A stretch of 64,000 bases of DNA from Anaerolineaceae bacterium (GTDB lineage: Bacteria; Chloroflexota; Anaerolineae; Anaerolineales; Anaerolineaceae), in the NCBI GenBank assembly GCA_002702705.1, contig PABH01000056.1, positions 1 to 64,000 on the forward strand, read 5' to 3'. Position 1 is the first letter of the stretch. Each line of letters opens with the position of its first letter. The translations under genes and the position numbers were made by a program. Positions 27,135 through 36,732 of the stretch are shown in pieces. The notes beneath the pieces were generated by a model. It was not told where the DNA came from and made no database searches. It saw only the letters and a list, made by a program, of their open reading frames with translations.

Positions 27135-29117
27135 TTAAGGCGTACATCCCGTTCCGTAATCGTAATTTTCCAGATTCCACAACACACTGCGGGCGCTGAC
27201 ATCTAAGGATTCGAATCCACAAAAATCAACCCGCCCCGCTGTTGTTTTGAGATGATAATATAAAGGCAAAACGGGCAAATCATCATAAAATATTTTCTGC
27301 AAATTTTGCTGCGCGGAGAAATATTCTTCCCCATCGGACGGGGACAGATTTAAGACACTTTCACAGGCTGCATCAAATGCAGGATTTTGATAACCACTGA
27401 TATTGGCACCAATCCATAAATTATCTTGCGTTGGGATTTGGGCAGTGGTATATAACGTGCATGGTGAATTCCGGCTTGTCGTCCAGGCAAATTGGGCCAG
27501 ATCAAAATTACGCCCAAACATGACACCTTCCGGACCCTGCGCGTATAAATCGGTAGGTAACATTTGTTGTAAATTAACTTGAATACCACAACCGGCTAAG
27601 GAGACAGCATAGTCATAAGAAGCCGCTACCCGCAGCGCGGATTGGGTGGTGGCATAATTTAAACTTAAAACCGTCCCATCCAAAACATTTGTCACCCCAA
27701 AAGAAACCCGCGGTGTGGTAGGATCCTGGTCATCATCTCGCCAACCAATTTCTTCCAATAAAGCCTGTCCCTTAGCAGGGTCATAAGGCAGGGCCGTTAA
27801 ACTCTGATCATACGCCGGATGGGAAGGGGGATAAAAACTTACCGGCACCCTGGAGCGGTTTACGAAATATCGATTTGCAATGGTTTCGCGATCCGTGCAG
27901 TAAGCCACTGCCTGCCGCATGCGTACATCACCAAACCAATCCGGACGATCAACACTTGGTTGATTTCCATCGTCATAATCAGAAGAGACAATCCCAAAAT
28001 CTAAATGTTCCCATTCGGGACCCTGACCAAACCACGCTTGTAGTTTTCCTAGGTTATGTCCTTCCACCACATCGACCAATTGTTCATCTAACTGCACACT
28101 GGCATCAATAAAATCACATTCTCCAATTTCCAGTGCTTTTAAATTACTATCCGCATGGGGTCCTAAAAAACGAAACACCAATTTATCAAATTTAGGCAGA
28201 TTTTGATCCGCTTTAAAATAAAACGGGTTTTTACTTAAAGCCAAATGATCGCCAAACACCCAATCATCAATTTGATATGGACCCCACCCCAATGGATAAC
28301 GGGTGGCTTCCGGGGATTCTAATAAGTCTGCGGCGGAAATTGAGGCCAATTGATGATTTGGAAGAGGAAGCCAAAATGTATCCGCCACCGAATTTGGTAA
28401 AAATCCGGGAATCCCCTGCCAAACAACCGTTGTTTCATCTGCTGCAAGATAACTGGCGGTGCGATCCAAAAAATAACGATTCACCGGAGTTGCAGGATCA
28501 TTCGCGATTTGATAAGAAAATACGGAATCATGTGCGGTTAATACTTCCCCATCGGACCAGGTCAAATTTGGTAATAACGGATAAGTAATAACAGCCTGAT
28601 CCATTAATACCTCAGCACTTCCATCCCAGGTGATGAGACAGTTTTGATCTTCACATCCTGCCGGAAAAACCGTAGTTCCTTCGATCAGCGGAACCACTTC
28701 TCCATCCGAATTGATCACCAAATCACCTCTGACTCTGGAAACGGTTTCCAATCGCAGACCACCATTTTCTTTTGTTGGCTGCTCTTCAAAAATAACGGGT
28801 TGGGGTTCAAAATTTATCGTATCAAATGGACCATCATAAATCGCTTCCAGGATGGACCACATCGTTCTGCTGTTAAATCCATACGGATATAAAGAGATCG
28901 GTTCTTCGCCCAGGCAGATCACCAGGCTTTTTTCGGGGACTTCGGTTGGCACGGGCGTGGGAGGAAGGGAAGTTTCCGTAACCTCCGGAACAACGGTGTT
29001 ATTAATTGGCTGTACTGGTTGATTTGCCGTACAGGAAACAGTTAACATTAATAAAGTGAGTAAAAATAAAACAAACCAATGACGCAGATTCAATCTGGCC
29101 TCCTTGAAATCGTTCAA
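27135..29117 (-). CDS. divergent family 5 substrate-binding lipoprotein
   Basis: A 660-residue lipoprotein (signal helix LRHWFVLFLLTLLMLTVSC, lipobox Cys near 29) followed by a Thr/Pro linker and a solute-binding fold. Recognisable pieces are ITYPLLPNLTWSDGEVLTAHDSVFSYQIA, DVRMRQAVAYCTDRETI and GYQNPAFDAACESVL. It is clearly different from the other three binding proteins in the window, with no permease or ATPase of its own, so it may feed one of the neighbouring transporters. The start at 29117 keeps the signal peptide intact. Downstream is the beta-lactamase-like gene. Confidence 0.85.
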   Translation of the reverse strand: MNDFKEARLNLRHWFVLFLLTLLMLTVSCTANQPVQPINNTVVPEVTETSLPPTPVPTEVPEKSLVICLGEEPISLYPYGFNSRTMWSILEAIYDGPFDTINFEPQPVIFEEQPTKENGGLRLETVSRVRGDLVINSDGEVVPLIEGTTVFPAGCEDQNCLITWDGSAEVLMDQAVITYPLLPNLTWSDGEVLTAHDSVFSYQIANDPATPVNRYFLDRTASYLAADETTVVWQGIPGFLPNSVADTFWLPLPNHQLASISAADLLESPEATRYPLGWGPYQIDDWVFGDHLALSKNPFYFKADQNLPKFDKLVFRFLGPHADSNLKALEIGECDFIDASVQLDEQLVDVVEGHNLGKLQAWFGQGPEWEHLDFGIVSSDYDDGNQPSVDRPDWFGDVRMRQAVAYCTDRETIANRYFVNRSRVPVSFYPPSHPAYDQSLTALPYDPAKGQALLEEIGWRDDDQDPTTPRVSFGVTNVLDGTVLSLNYATTQSALRVAASYDYAVSLAGCGIQVNLQQMLPTDLYAQGPEGVMFGRNFDLAQFAWTTSRNSPCTLYTTAQIPTQDNLWIGANISGYQNPAFDAACESVLNLSPSDGEEYFSAQQNLQKIFYDDLPVLPLYYHLKTTAGRVDFCGFESLDVSARSVLWNLENYDYGTGCTP

Positions 29118-29351
29118 ACGTGTTTATGTTTCAATTAGAACAAATCCCATTATAACCAGCGATCCATAGTCAGGCAAATAAAGTTTTAGGTTGATGCTCA
29201 TCAAGACACTACGCAGCCGAGTATGATTCACTTTATCTCCTCATACAAATCCTCTCCCTGACGGAAGAGAATACTTTAACACACCGTGGGAATTTAATAA
29301 ACTTTGTAAACTTGCATGCTGATAAATGATGATTTTGAAGTTTTACAAATC

Positions 29352-29378
29352 CCCTTCTCCCGATTTTTGGGAGAAGGG
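29352..29378. repeat. inverted repeat in the 29.1-29.5 kb intergenic region
   Basis: A perfect 10-bp stem, CCCTTCTCCC / GGGAGAAGGG, with a 7-nt loop, followed by TTAGGGATGAGGG. Purine-rich flanks of this kind are common dispersed repeats in many bacteria. It could also halt transcription from the binding-protein gene ending at 29529. The remaining ~410 bp between 29118 and 29528 hold only an imperfect hairpin at 29471-29511 (GATGGGTTAA/TTAACCATC). Confidence 0.5.
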
Positions 29379-29528
29379 TTAGGGATGAGGGTTTATCCGG
29401 CTATCAGTGCTTCTATTTGAACAGATGCAATTTTTCTTAAAATAATTCGTCTTTTAAATCAACCTCTTCCGATGGGTTAAGCTTCATCAGCCTACAACGA
29501 ATTTAACCATCAGAAGGCTCATTTTTTA

Positions 29529-31355
29529 TCAATTTTCACTCTTCATTTCCATATTCACATCCCACTTCTCAAAGTATTCCTGTCCACCCGTGGAAAAAGT
29601 ACGGGTAACATATGGTTTTGTGAGTGTGGTACGCGTATACCAGTAAATTGGAGCAATCACCGCATCTTCCATCACCAGAATATTTTCAGCTTCGGCATAC
29701 ATTTCTACTCGTTTGACCGGGTCTGATTCGCTGGCTGCCTCCAACAATAGTTGATTAAAATATTCGTTTTGATAGTGAACACCGCCGGAAGGTTCTCCAT
29801 CTGTAAAAGGGTTTGAAGAACCATTTTTAGCGAACACTTCTCGAATGAAATTATTAGCATCTGGATAATCCAAACACCAACTCATGCGGTAAATCTGGGG
29901 CGTATCCGCACTGCGAACAGTGTTCAGGTAAACTTTCCATTCTTGATTAACCAATTTTACATTTACACCCAACGTATCAGACCACATTTGTTGAACGGCT
30001 TCCGCTACGATCCGTTGACCATCCGATGTATTAAACATTAACGTCAAATCCAAATCAGCAGCTGTTAAACCGGTCTCATCCAAATAGGACTGTAATTCTG
30101 TTTTTGCTGCTTCCGCATCTGATTTCACACCAAGATCCGGGTGGGTTTGAATGGTAGGAGCGCCTGCCAATCCAGGTCTTGAAAACCACTGTGCTGCTTC
30201 TTGCCCGCCTTTTAAGACATTCTCAATCAACGCCTGTCGATCAATCGCCATAGAAAGGGCACGCCGTACACGAACATCATTTACATAATCTGCTGCTGTG
30301 TTAAATCCATAATAATAGGTGCAAAAATGGGGTGCAATCACAAATTCTGCAGAAAGAACGGGGTCCGTTTTAACGCGGTCAATATCCCCCAATGGCACAC
30401 TGACCATATCCACATTCCCGGTTTCGTATTCTGCCATAGCAGGGGATTGATCTAACATCAAACCCGTAATTTCTTCAATTTTTGGTACTGGAATATTGTC
30501 GGTTCCAGGCCAAAAAGGGTTTTTAATCATTGTCAAACTGGCATCATGTACCCATTCTTTTAAAACATACGGACCGTATCCTTGAAAAAAGCCTGCTTCC
30601 GTCCATTTATCACCACGTTCTTCGATAATCCACTGCGGTTCGGCGAACGTTATCCACATTCCTGCTATCGCCGGGTTATAAGCAACCGGCTCCAAAAAGC
30701 TTAACGCGATTGTGAAATCATCCAACACTTCTACCCCCACGGTGGTTGGATCATCGGTCTCACCGTTATTATAAGCACTTGCACCAACCAATGTCATTCC
30801 CAATACATAGGCATAGTCGGATGCTGTCTCGGGGTTTAATGTACGCAGGATACCATAATAAAAATCATGGGCTGTTACCAGGCGTACATTTCCTTCTTCA
30901 TCCAACACCTGTTCCACTGTTTTGCCATTAAAACGGACCCAAGGCACATCATCCCTTAGTGTAAAAGTAATCGTTTCAGTGCCATCTTCATTAACGACGG
31001 ATCTCCATGCGGTTGCCATTCCGGGTTCAACCGCATTCGTGACTTCATTTAGCCGCGTAAGCCCAACAAAAGTCTCTACAGCTACCTGAATCGATGAAGT
31101 ATCCGTACCCAAGGAGGGATCGATGGTGGGCACATCCCCTACACCGAAGTTAAAGGTCAGCGATTTTTTCTCTTCCGCTGGAACAACCGCTTCAGGGACA
31201 GTGGTGATGACCACGGTTTGAGGGGCGCTTTCGACGATGACAGTTTCCACAATGGTTTCTGCTTCGGCTGCCGGAGATGGGGTAACCTGACAGGCACTTA
31301 AAATCAAACTGGCAACAATAAATAAACCCGCTACAACAAAGATTTTTGAACGCAT
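29529..31355 (-). CDS. ABC transporter substrate-binding lipoprotein, family 5 (duplicate)
   Basis: A 608-residue lipoprotein with lipobox LSAC (Cys near 22), a short Pro/Thr/Val linker and a family 5 binding fold. It is a close paralog of the gene at 33791-35605, with near-identical stretches such as PSLGTDTSSIQVAVETFVGLTR, VNEDGTETITF and IAPIYWYTRTTLTKPY. It is a stand-alone copy behind the terminator at 31533-31563, so it is probably expressed from its own promoter and supplies an alternative receptor to the permeases upstream. The start is the ATG at 31355 with GGAGGAG; a longer frame to 31418 lacks support. Confidence 0.9.
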   Translation of the reverse strand: MRSKIFVVAGLFIVASLILSACQVTPSPAAEAETIVETVIVESAPQTVVITTVPEAVVPAEEKKSLTFNFGVGDVPTIDPSLGTDTSSIQVAVETFVGLTRLNEVTNAVEPGMATAWRSVVNEDGTETITFTLRDDVPWVRFNGKTVEQVLDEEGNVRLVTAHDFYYGILRTLNPETASDYAYVLGMTLVGASAYNNGETDDPTTVGVEVLDDFTIALSFLEPVAYNPAIAGMWITFAEPQWIIEERGDKWTEAGFFQGYGPYVLKEWVHDASLTMIKNPFWPGTDNIPVPKIEEITGLMLDQSPAMAEYETGNVDMVSVPLGDIDRVKTDPVLSAEFVIAPHFCTYYYGFNTAADYVNDVRVRRALSMAIDRQALIENVLKGGQEAAQWFSRPGLAGAPTIQTHPDLGVKSDAEAAKTELQSYLDETGLTAADLDLTLMFNTSDGQRIVAEAVQQMWSDTLGVNVKLVNQEWKVYLNTVRSADTPQIYRMSWCLDYPDANNFIREVFAKNGSSNPFTDGEPSGGVHYQNEYFNQLLLEAASESDPVKRVEMYAEAENILVMEDAVIAPIYWYTRTTLTKPYVTRTFSTGGQEYFEKWDVNMEMKSEN

Positions 31356-31383
31356 TTTTCTCCTCCAATATCTTGCGTTTTTG

Positions 31384-31432
31384 GTAACCCAAACTGCTAC
31401 CATTTTCGATTTTAGCAAGAAAAATGGGTTAC
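31384..31432. promoter_or_regulatory. inverted repeat upstream of the duplicate binding-protein gene
   Basis: A perfect 8-bp inverted repeat, GTAACCCA (31384-31391) and TGGGTTAC (31425-31432), 29 bp upstream of the ATG. TAAAAT on the minus strand lies between the arms but no good -35 accompanies it. It could be an operator or a leader hairpin. Confidence 0.3.
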
Positions 31433-31532
31433 TACTCCTAATTGTAGTGCATAAAATTATTTTTATATTCAGTTTTTTCTTTGATTTTTTTTGAACTCGT
31501 ATTGGCGAAGTAAGAAAAAACCCCTTTAAAAT

Positions 31533-31563
31533 ACTATGACGGAGGGAAATCCTCCGCCATAGT
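31533..31563 (-). terminator. terminator of the second ABC operon
   Basis: A stem ACTATGACGGAGG / CCTCCGCCATAGT, 13 bp with one A-C mismatch, closing a 5-nt loop, 31 bp after the OppC-type permease stop. On the minus strand it is followed by ATTTTAAAGGGG and then TTTTTTC. Confidence 0.75.
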
Positions 31564-31593
31564 AGGTTCTAAGCCGCGATGAAATTACAATGA

Positions 31594-32622
31594 CTATTGT
31601 GTTCCACGTAACCGTGGATCCAGCGCATCACGTAAACCATCTCCAAGGAAGTTGAAGGCAAACATGGTTATGGCCAGGGCCAACGCTGGGAAGACTGCTT
31701 GATTCGGATAGGTACGGATCACCTGAGCACCATCAGAGATCATAGAACCCCAAGATGGTGTGGGTGGATTTACACCGATACCAATGAAGGATAAAAATGC
31801 CTCTGTGGAGATATAACCTGGAATAGCGAGTGTTTCCGCAACCACCAAGGGGCCTACCACATTGGGCAAAATATGTTTAAACATAATCCGTGTATCACGG
31901 GCGCCTAACGTTCGGGCCGCTTCGATATATTCTTTCTCTCGAACCGATAAAACCTGTCCACGAGTTAGGCGGGCCATTGTTTCCCAGGCAGTTAACCCGA
32001 TACCGATGAAGATAAATAATAAACCACCGGTGGCTGCATCGAGTTGACTAATACCATAAGTAAAAGACCCAGGGTCCGGCCTTGCAAACGTGGAGCGGAA
32101 GAATGCTAACAAAAGAATGATGAATAATAAACTTGGGAAGGCATATAACACATCCACAATACGCATCATCAAGTTATCTAACTTACCGCCAAAATAACCG
32201 GAAATACTGCCGTAGGTCACGCCAATGATCAAACTGATAATTGGACCAATAAAAGCAACGGTTAAGGAAACCCTGGCACCAAATAAAATTCGGCTAAAAA
32301 GATCGCGACCAACATAATCTGCGCCGAGTAAATAATCCGACGAAAGTTGGGCATAGGGTTTCATGGTTGGGAACATATTTAAAATCCATTGTGGGACTTT
32401 ATTTTGATCAACCAAGGTTTGTTCAGCAAAAGGATAAGGAGCGATAGAATTGGCAAAAAGTGCACCAATTAATAGGATCAAAATGATACTACCGCCGATC
32501 ACTGCTGCGCGATTGCGTACCAAGCGCCGAAGAGAATCTTGCCAGAGGCTTTCCCCTTTTTGGCTGATCGGTTCACCACCGGCACCAAAATCTTTATCAT
32601 CTAAAGTTACAGGTTTGGTCAT
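31594..32622 (-). CDS. peptide-type ABC transporter permease (OppC/DppC)
   Basis: A 342-residue inner-membrane permease. The N-terminal ~35 residues are cytoplasmic, followed by the OppC_N helix (AAVIGGSIILILLIGALFANSI). The marker LLGADYVGRDLFSRILFG and the EAA loop EYIEAARTLGARDTRIMFKHILPN (near 235-258) are clear, and the C-terminus DALDPRLRGTQ is typical. It is the last gene of the oppDF-SBP-oppBC operon, 21 bp behind the OppB-type gene and 31 bp before a terminator. Confidence 0.94.
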   Translation of the reverse strand: MTKPVTLDDKDFGAGGEPISQKGESLWQDSLRRLVRNRAAVIGGSIILILLIGALFANSIAPYPFAEQTLVDQNKVPQWILNMFPTMKPYAQLSSDYLLGADYVGRDLFSRILFGARVSLTVAFIGPIISLIIGVTYGSISGYFGGKLDNLMMRIVDVLYAFPSLLFIILLLAFFRSTFARPDPGSFTYGISQLDAATGGLLFIFIGIGLTAWETMARLTRGQVLSVREKEYIEAARTLGARDTRIMFKHILPNVVGPLVVAETLAIPGYISTEAFLSFIGIGVNPPTPSWGSMISDGAQVIRTYPNQAVFPALALAITMFAFNFLGDGLRDALDPRLRGTQ

Positions 32623-32643
32623 ATTTTTTTACCTCTCACAAAA

Positions 32644-33702
32644 TTAATCGTACCGAATACGCGGATCAAGGAAGGCATACATGATGTCTACCAATAAATT
32701 CGCAACAACCAGGAAAACGGCATACAACAAAATGGTACCCATAATAACCGGGTAATCACGATTGGTAATACTGGTTACAAAGTACTTTCCCATACCGGGA
32801 ATACCAAATGTTAATTCGGTCACAAAGGTACCAGTAACCAAAGCAGCAATCATGGGGCCTAAAATTGTGACCACTGGGATCATGGAATTCTTTAATGCGT
32901 GGCGTACGATCACCATGGATTCTTTAACACCCTTTGCCCGGGCGGTACGGATATAATCTTCACGAATAACCTGTAGTAAACTGGCACGGGTTAAGCGTGC
33001 GATGATAGCGGAACTGCCTAACCCCAACGCAATACTTGGCATTAAGGCTTTTTCCCAATACTTCCAGCCTAAATCACTGGGAAAAACACCTAATACATAG
33101 GGTGGTTGTGCACCCCACCCTGTAGCAGGTACCCATTTTAACGTAACCGCAAAAATCCATATCATTAATGGGCCGAGAACAATGACAGGAACGGATACAC
33201 CGAAGATGGCAATACTCATACTCAGGTAGTCAAAAATCGTATTTTGTTTCAGGGCTGAGATAATCCCCAACGGAATACCAAGAATTAAAGCTACAAAAAG
33301 TGCGTTTAATCCTAACTGCACCGAGATGGGCAGCTGTTGGCGGAAAATATCATTAACCGTGCGGCTGCGAGAAGAAAAGGTCGGTCCAAAATTCATCCAC
33401 TTGATCCAAAAAGTGTCAGTAATTTTGATATTGACCAGACTATCATCTTCCACATCACCCGTTAAGCCCTCACTAGAAAATTGAGGAATAAAAACAGCAT
33501 TTAAATAACGGAGGTACTGCATAACCAATGGCTCATCCAGGTGATACCGTTTTTCCAGATTCTTGATAATGTCTGGGGGTAATGCCTTTTCAGCATCAAA
33601 AGGACCACCAGGGACAGCGTGCATTAAACCAAAGGTGATAAAAGAAACAACCAAAATAACTACTACCATATAGAGTAATCTTCGGATAATAAATCGGCCC
33701 AT
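32644..33702 (-). CDS. peptide-type ABC transporter permease (OppB/DppB)
   Basis: A 352-residue inner-membrane permease. It begins MGRFIIRRLLYMVVVILVVSFITF and has the family's extracytoplasmic loop after helix 1 (PGGPFDAEKALPPDI). The EAA loop EDYIRTARAKGVKESMVIVRHALKN lies near 250-275 and the C-terminal DIMYAFLDPRIRYD is typical. An insert of ~35 residues near 75-120 lengthens the first periplasmic loop. It starts behind the hairpin at 33743-33766 that follows the binding-protein gene, and is paired with the OppC-type gene 21 bp on. Confidence 0.94.
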   Translation of the reverse strand: MGRFIIRRLLYMVVVILVVSFITFGLMHAVPGGPFDAEKALPPDIIKNLEKRYHLDEPLVMQYLRYLNAVFIPQFSSEGLTGDVEDDSLVNIKITDTFWIKWMNFGPTFSSRSRTVNDIFRQQLPISVQLGLNALFVALILGIPLGIISALKQNTIFDYLSMSIAIFGVSVPVIVLGPLMIWIFAVTLKWVPATGWGAQPPYVLGVFPSDLGWKYWEKALMPSIALGLGSSAIIARLTRASLLQVIREDYIRTARAKGVKESMVIVRHALKNSMIPVVTILGPMIAALVTGTFVTELTFGIPGMGKYFVTSITNRDYPVIMGTILLYAVFLVVANLLVDIMYAFLDPRIRYD

Positions 33703-33742
33703 TGAACCTCCAATAAAAGAAAGCAGTATGTAGAGAAATTAT

Positions 33743-33766
33743 GGGGGAGGGGTAAACCCCTCCCCC
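33743..33766 (-). terminator. GC-rich hairpin between binding-protein and permease genes
   Basis: A perfect 10-bp stem, GGGGGAGGGG / CCCCTCCCCC, with loop TAAA, 24 bp beyond the binding-protein stop and ~40 bp before the permease start. There is no U tract, so it probably acts as an RNA stabiliser or partial terminator. The layout mirrors that at 23214-23242 in the other operon. Confidence 0.7.
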
Positions 33767-33790
33767 GGTCTATCTAATCTGGTTTACCGT

Positions 33791-35605
33791 TTAGGGTTTA
33801 GCAGACATATCAACATCCCACTTTTCAATATATTCTTGACCACCGGTCGAGAATGTACGAGTGAGATATGGTTTGGTAAGGGTGTTGCGGGTGTACCAGT
33901 AGATTGGTGCAATGACCGCATCTTCTACAACCAGGATTTCTTCGGCCTGGGCATAGAGTTCAACACGTTGTACAGGATCCTGCTCGCGGGCAGCTTCCAG
34001 TAATAATTCATTGAAGGCATCGTTTTCATAGAACACGCCACCAGATGGTTTGCCATCGGTGAATGGGTTGGCAGAGCCATTGGGAGCAAAGTTTTCGCGG
34101 ATGAAGTTGTTGGCATCCGGGTAATCCAAACACCAGCCTAAGCGGTAGATCTGCGGGGTGTCGGCACCTTTAATGGTATCGAGATAAACTTTCCATTCCT
34201 GGTTCACAAGTTTAACATCCACACCAAGGGTGTCTTTCCACATCTGCTGGATAGCTTCAGCAATCTTGCGGTGACCTTCGGATGTGTTGAACATCAGGGT
34301 CAGATCAAGTTCTGCTGCAGTTGTACCCATTTCATCCAGGTAGCTTTGTAATTCAGCTACTGCGGCTGCGGGATCAGATTTGATACCTAAGTCAGGATGG
34401 GTTTCCATGGTCGGGGCACCAGCTAAACCTGGGCGTGAGAACCATTGTGCCGGTTCCTGGCCGCCTTTGAGGACGTTGTCGATCAAGGATTGGCGATCGA
34501 TGGCCATGGAGAGGGCGCGGCGGACGCGGACATCATTCACAACCGGGGCGGATGTGTTGAAGCCATAGTAGTAGGTACAGAAGTCAGGAGCAACAACCAA
34601 TTGAGCGGAGAGTTCCGGATCAGCTTTGACACGATCCATATCAGCTAACGGCACAGCAACGGATTCGGTGTTACCAGATTCGTATTCAGCCATGGCTGGG
34701 GAAGCATCGAGCATGAGCCAGGTCACTTCCTGGATTTTTGGTGTTGGGGCAGATTCGATTCCAGGCCAGAAGGGGTTGGCAACCAAGGTGATGTATGAAT
34801 CATGGATCCATTCCTTGAGGGTGTAAGGACCATAACTCTGGAAGAAACCAGTCTCTGTCCATTTGTCGCCACGTTCTTCAATGATCCATGACGGTTCAGC
34901 ATAAGCAATCCACATACCAGCGATGGCCGGGTTGTAGGCAGCCGGTTCAATGAAGGTTAAAGCGATGGTGTAGTCATCAATCACTTCAACGCCAACGGTC
35001 GCCGGATCATCGGTATCGCCGTTATTGTAGTCATTGGCACCTTTCATGGTCATTCCTAAAACATAGGCATAACCAGAGGCGGTTTCAGGTTCTAAGGTAC
35101 GCAGGATGCCATAATAGAAATCATTGGCTGTAACCATGCGAGGATTACCTTCTTCGTCCAATACCTGTTCAACTTCATTACCGTTGTAGCGCACCCAGGA
35201 GATGCCTTCGCGGAGTTTGAAGGTGATGGTTTCGGTTCCGTCTTCATTCACAACGGATGACCATTCAGTTGCCATGCCGGGTTCAACAGCATTGGTGACT
35301 TCATGCAGACGGGTGAGACCAACAAAGGTTTCAACTGCGATCTGGATGGAGGTGGTGTCAGTACCCAATGAAGGATCAAGGGTAGGAATGTCGCCAGGCC
35401 CAAAGTTGAGGGTAATGGCTTTCATTTCTTCCACTTCTTCTACTGGTTCTGGAGTGGCTGTGACGATAACTGTCTGGGGGGTACCTTCAACAATCACAGT
35501 TTGGACAATGGTTTCCGGTTCGGGTGCCGGCGCAGGCTGGCACGCACCGAGGATCATACTAAGAACGATCAGTAGACCCGCAATAAGAAAAAATTTTGAA
35601 CGCAT
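33791..35605 (-). CDS. ABC transporter substrate-binding lipoprotein, family 5
   Basis: A 604-residue lipoprotein, lipobox LGAC (Cys near 21), with a linker of Pro/Glu/Val (PAPAPEPETIVQTVIVEGTP) and the SBP_bac_5 fold (FKLREGISWVRYNGNEVEQV; VRVRRALSMAIDRQSLIDNV; WCLDYPDANNFIRENF). It is the receptor of the operon whose ATPases lie upstream and permeases downstream. The start is the ATG at 35605, behind AAGGAGGAAGAAG; a frame reaching 35761 is spurious. The sequence reads as more codon-optimised than its duplicate at 29529-31355, hinting at high expression (an impression, not measured). Confidence 0.93.
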   Translation of the reverse strand: MRSKFFLIAGLLIVLSMILGACQPAPAPEPETIVQTVIVEGTPQTVIVTATPEPVEEVEEMKAITLNFGPGDIPTLDPSLGTDTTSIQIAVETFVGLTRLHEVTNAVEPGMATEWSSVVNEDGTETITFKLREGISWVRYNGNEVEQVLDEEGNPRMVTANDFYYGILRTLEPETASGYAYVLGMTMKGANDYNNGDTDDPATVGVEVIDDYTIALTFIEPAAYNPAIAGMWIAYAEPSWIIEERGDKWTETGFFQSYGPYTLKEWIHDSYITLVANPFWPGIESAPTPKIQEVTWLMLDASPAMAEYESGNTESVAVPLADMDRVKADPELSAQLVVAPDFCTYYYGFNTSAPVVNDVRVRRALSMAIDRQSLIDNVLKGGQEPAQWFSRPGLAGAPTMETHPDLGIKSDPAAAVAELQSYLDEMGTTAAELDLTLMFNTSEGHRKIAEAIQQMWKDTLGVDVKLVNQEWKVYLDTIKGADTPQIYRLGWCLDYPDANNFIRENFAPNGSANPFTDGKPSGGVFYENDAFNELLLEAAREQDPVQRVELYAQAEEILVVEDAVIAPIYWYTRNTLTKPYLTRTFSTGGQEYIEKWDVDMSAKP

Positions 35606-35649
35606 ATTCTTCTTCCTCCTTAAGGAATTTGTGGAAATTGGTTTAACAC

Positions 35650-35667
35650 GTACAGCATCGGCTGTAC
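35650..35667. repeat. short perfect hairpin ahead of the binding-protein gene
   Basis: GTACAGC / GCTGTAC around a 4-nt loop, ~45 bp upstream of the ATG at 35605, within the 137-bp gap after the OppF-type gene. With no U tract it is more likely an RNA processing or stability element than a terminator. Confidence 0.45.
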
Positions 35668-35742
35668 TTTTTAGAGAAATCTTTTTAAACAATCCCTGCA
35701 GAGCCTCACCTCCTTCCGGGGATTTTTTGGTTGATTCCGCAA

Positions 35743-36732
35743 TTAATTTACGACGTGGCAAGCCACAAAGTGATCAGGTTTTACCTCTCGAAATTCCGGT
35801 TTTTCAACCGAACAAATATCAATGGCCAGGGGACAGCGTGTGCGGAATCGGCAGCCTGAAGGTGGGTTCACTGGTGAAGGAACATCACCTTCCAGAACAA
35901 TCCGTTGCCGTTTTTCTTCTACAACGGGGTCCGGAATCGGAACAGCAGACAACAATGCCTGAGTATATGGATGTAAAGGATTTTCATATAATTCATCACG
36001 TGTTGTTAATTCAACAATGATGCCCAGATACATCACAGCAATACGGTCACTGATGTGACGAACCATAGAAAGATCATGGGCGATGAAAAGATACGTTAAT
36101 CCAAATTCTTTTTGTAAATCTTCCAAGAGATTAACAACTTGGGCTTGAATGGATACATCCAAAGCGGAGATTGGTTCATCACAAACGATTAATTCCGGTT
36201 GTAAGGCCAAAGCACGGGCTACGCCAATCCTTTGTCGCTGTCCACCGGAAAATTCATGCGGGAAACGGTTTGCAAATCTTGAATTTAATCCAACGAGATC
36301 TAATAAGTGCTCTACCCGTTCCTGTGTTTGTTTTTTATCGGCTAATTTGTGGATCACCAAAGGCTCTCCAATAATTTCGCCCACCGTCATTCTTGGGTTC
36401 AAACTGGCGTAGGGATCCTGGAAGATCATCTGCATCTGGCGCCGCATGGCACGTAATTCTTCGCTTTTTAACTTTGCCAGGTCTTTGCCCTGATACCAAA
36501 CGCTGCCAGCAGTAGGACGGTAGAGTTGTAAAATGGTACGTCCGGTTGTTGATTTTCCACAACCCGACTCACCCACCAAGCCTAAGGTCTCACCACGATG
36601 AATATCGAAGGAAACGCCATCTACTGCGTGAACAGCACCGATTGTTTTTGAAATAATGATCCCTTGGGTAATGGGGAAATGTTTTTTTAAGTCCCTTACA
36701 CTCAGGAGAATTTCTCTGTTGTCCGTTTTCAT
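35743..36732 (-). CDS. oligopeptide/dipeptide ABC transporter ATPase (OppF/DppF type)
   Basis: A 329-residue ATPase. Walker A is [12 protein letters not shown], signature [15 protein letters not shown], Walker [13 protein letters not shown]. The C-terminal OppF extension carries [19 protein letters not shown]. The ATG at 36732 overlaps the stop of the OppD-type gene in an ATGA arrangement and has GGGAGAG upstream; a frame from 36765 is not needed. A long plus-strand frame antisense to its 3' end and the next gene (35202-36020) is not a gene. Confidence 0.93.
   Translation of the reverse strand: MKTDNREILLSVRDLKKHFPITQGIIISKTIGAVHAVDGVSFDIHRGETLGLVGESGCGKSTTGRTILQLYRPTAGSVWYQGKDLAKLKSEELRAMRRQMQMIFQDPYASLNPRMTVGEIIGEPLVIHKLADKKQTQERVEHLLDLVGLNSRFANRFPHEFSGGQRQRIGVARALALQPELIVCDEPISALDVSIQAQVVNLLEDLQKEFGLTYLFIAHDLSMVRHISDRIAVMYLGIIVELTTRDELYENPLHPYTQALLSAVPIPDPVVEEKRQRIVLEGDVPSPVNPPSGCRFRTRCPLAIDICSVEKPEFREVKPDHFVACHVVN

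Noticed and set aside
35202-36020. A 272-codon plus-strand frame antisense to the binding-protein and OppF-type genes
   Set aside because: It lies fully opposite two well-supported genes and its Ser/Arg/Val-rich composition is that of a shadow frame.
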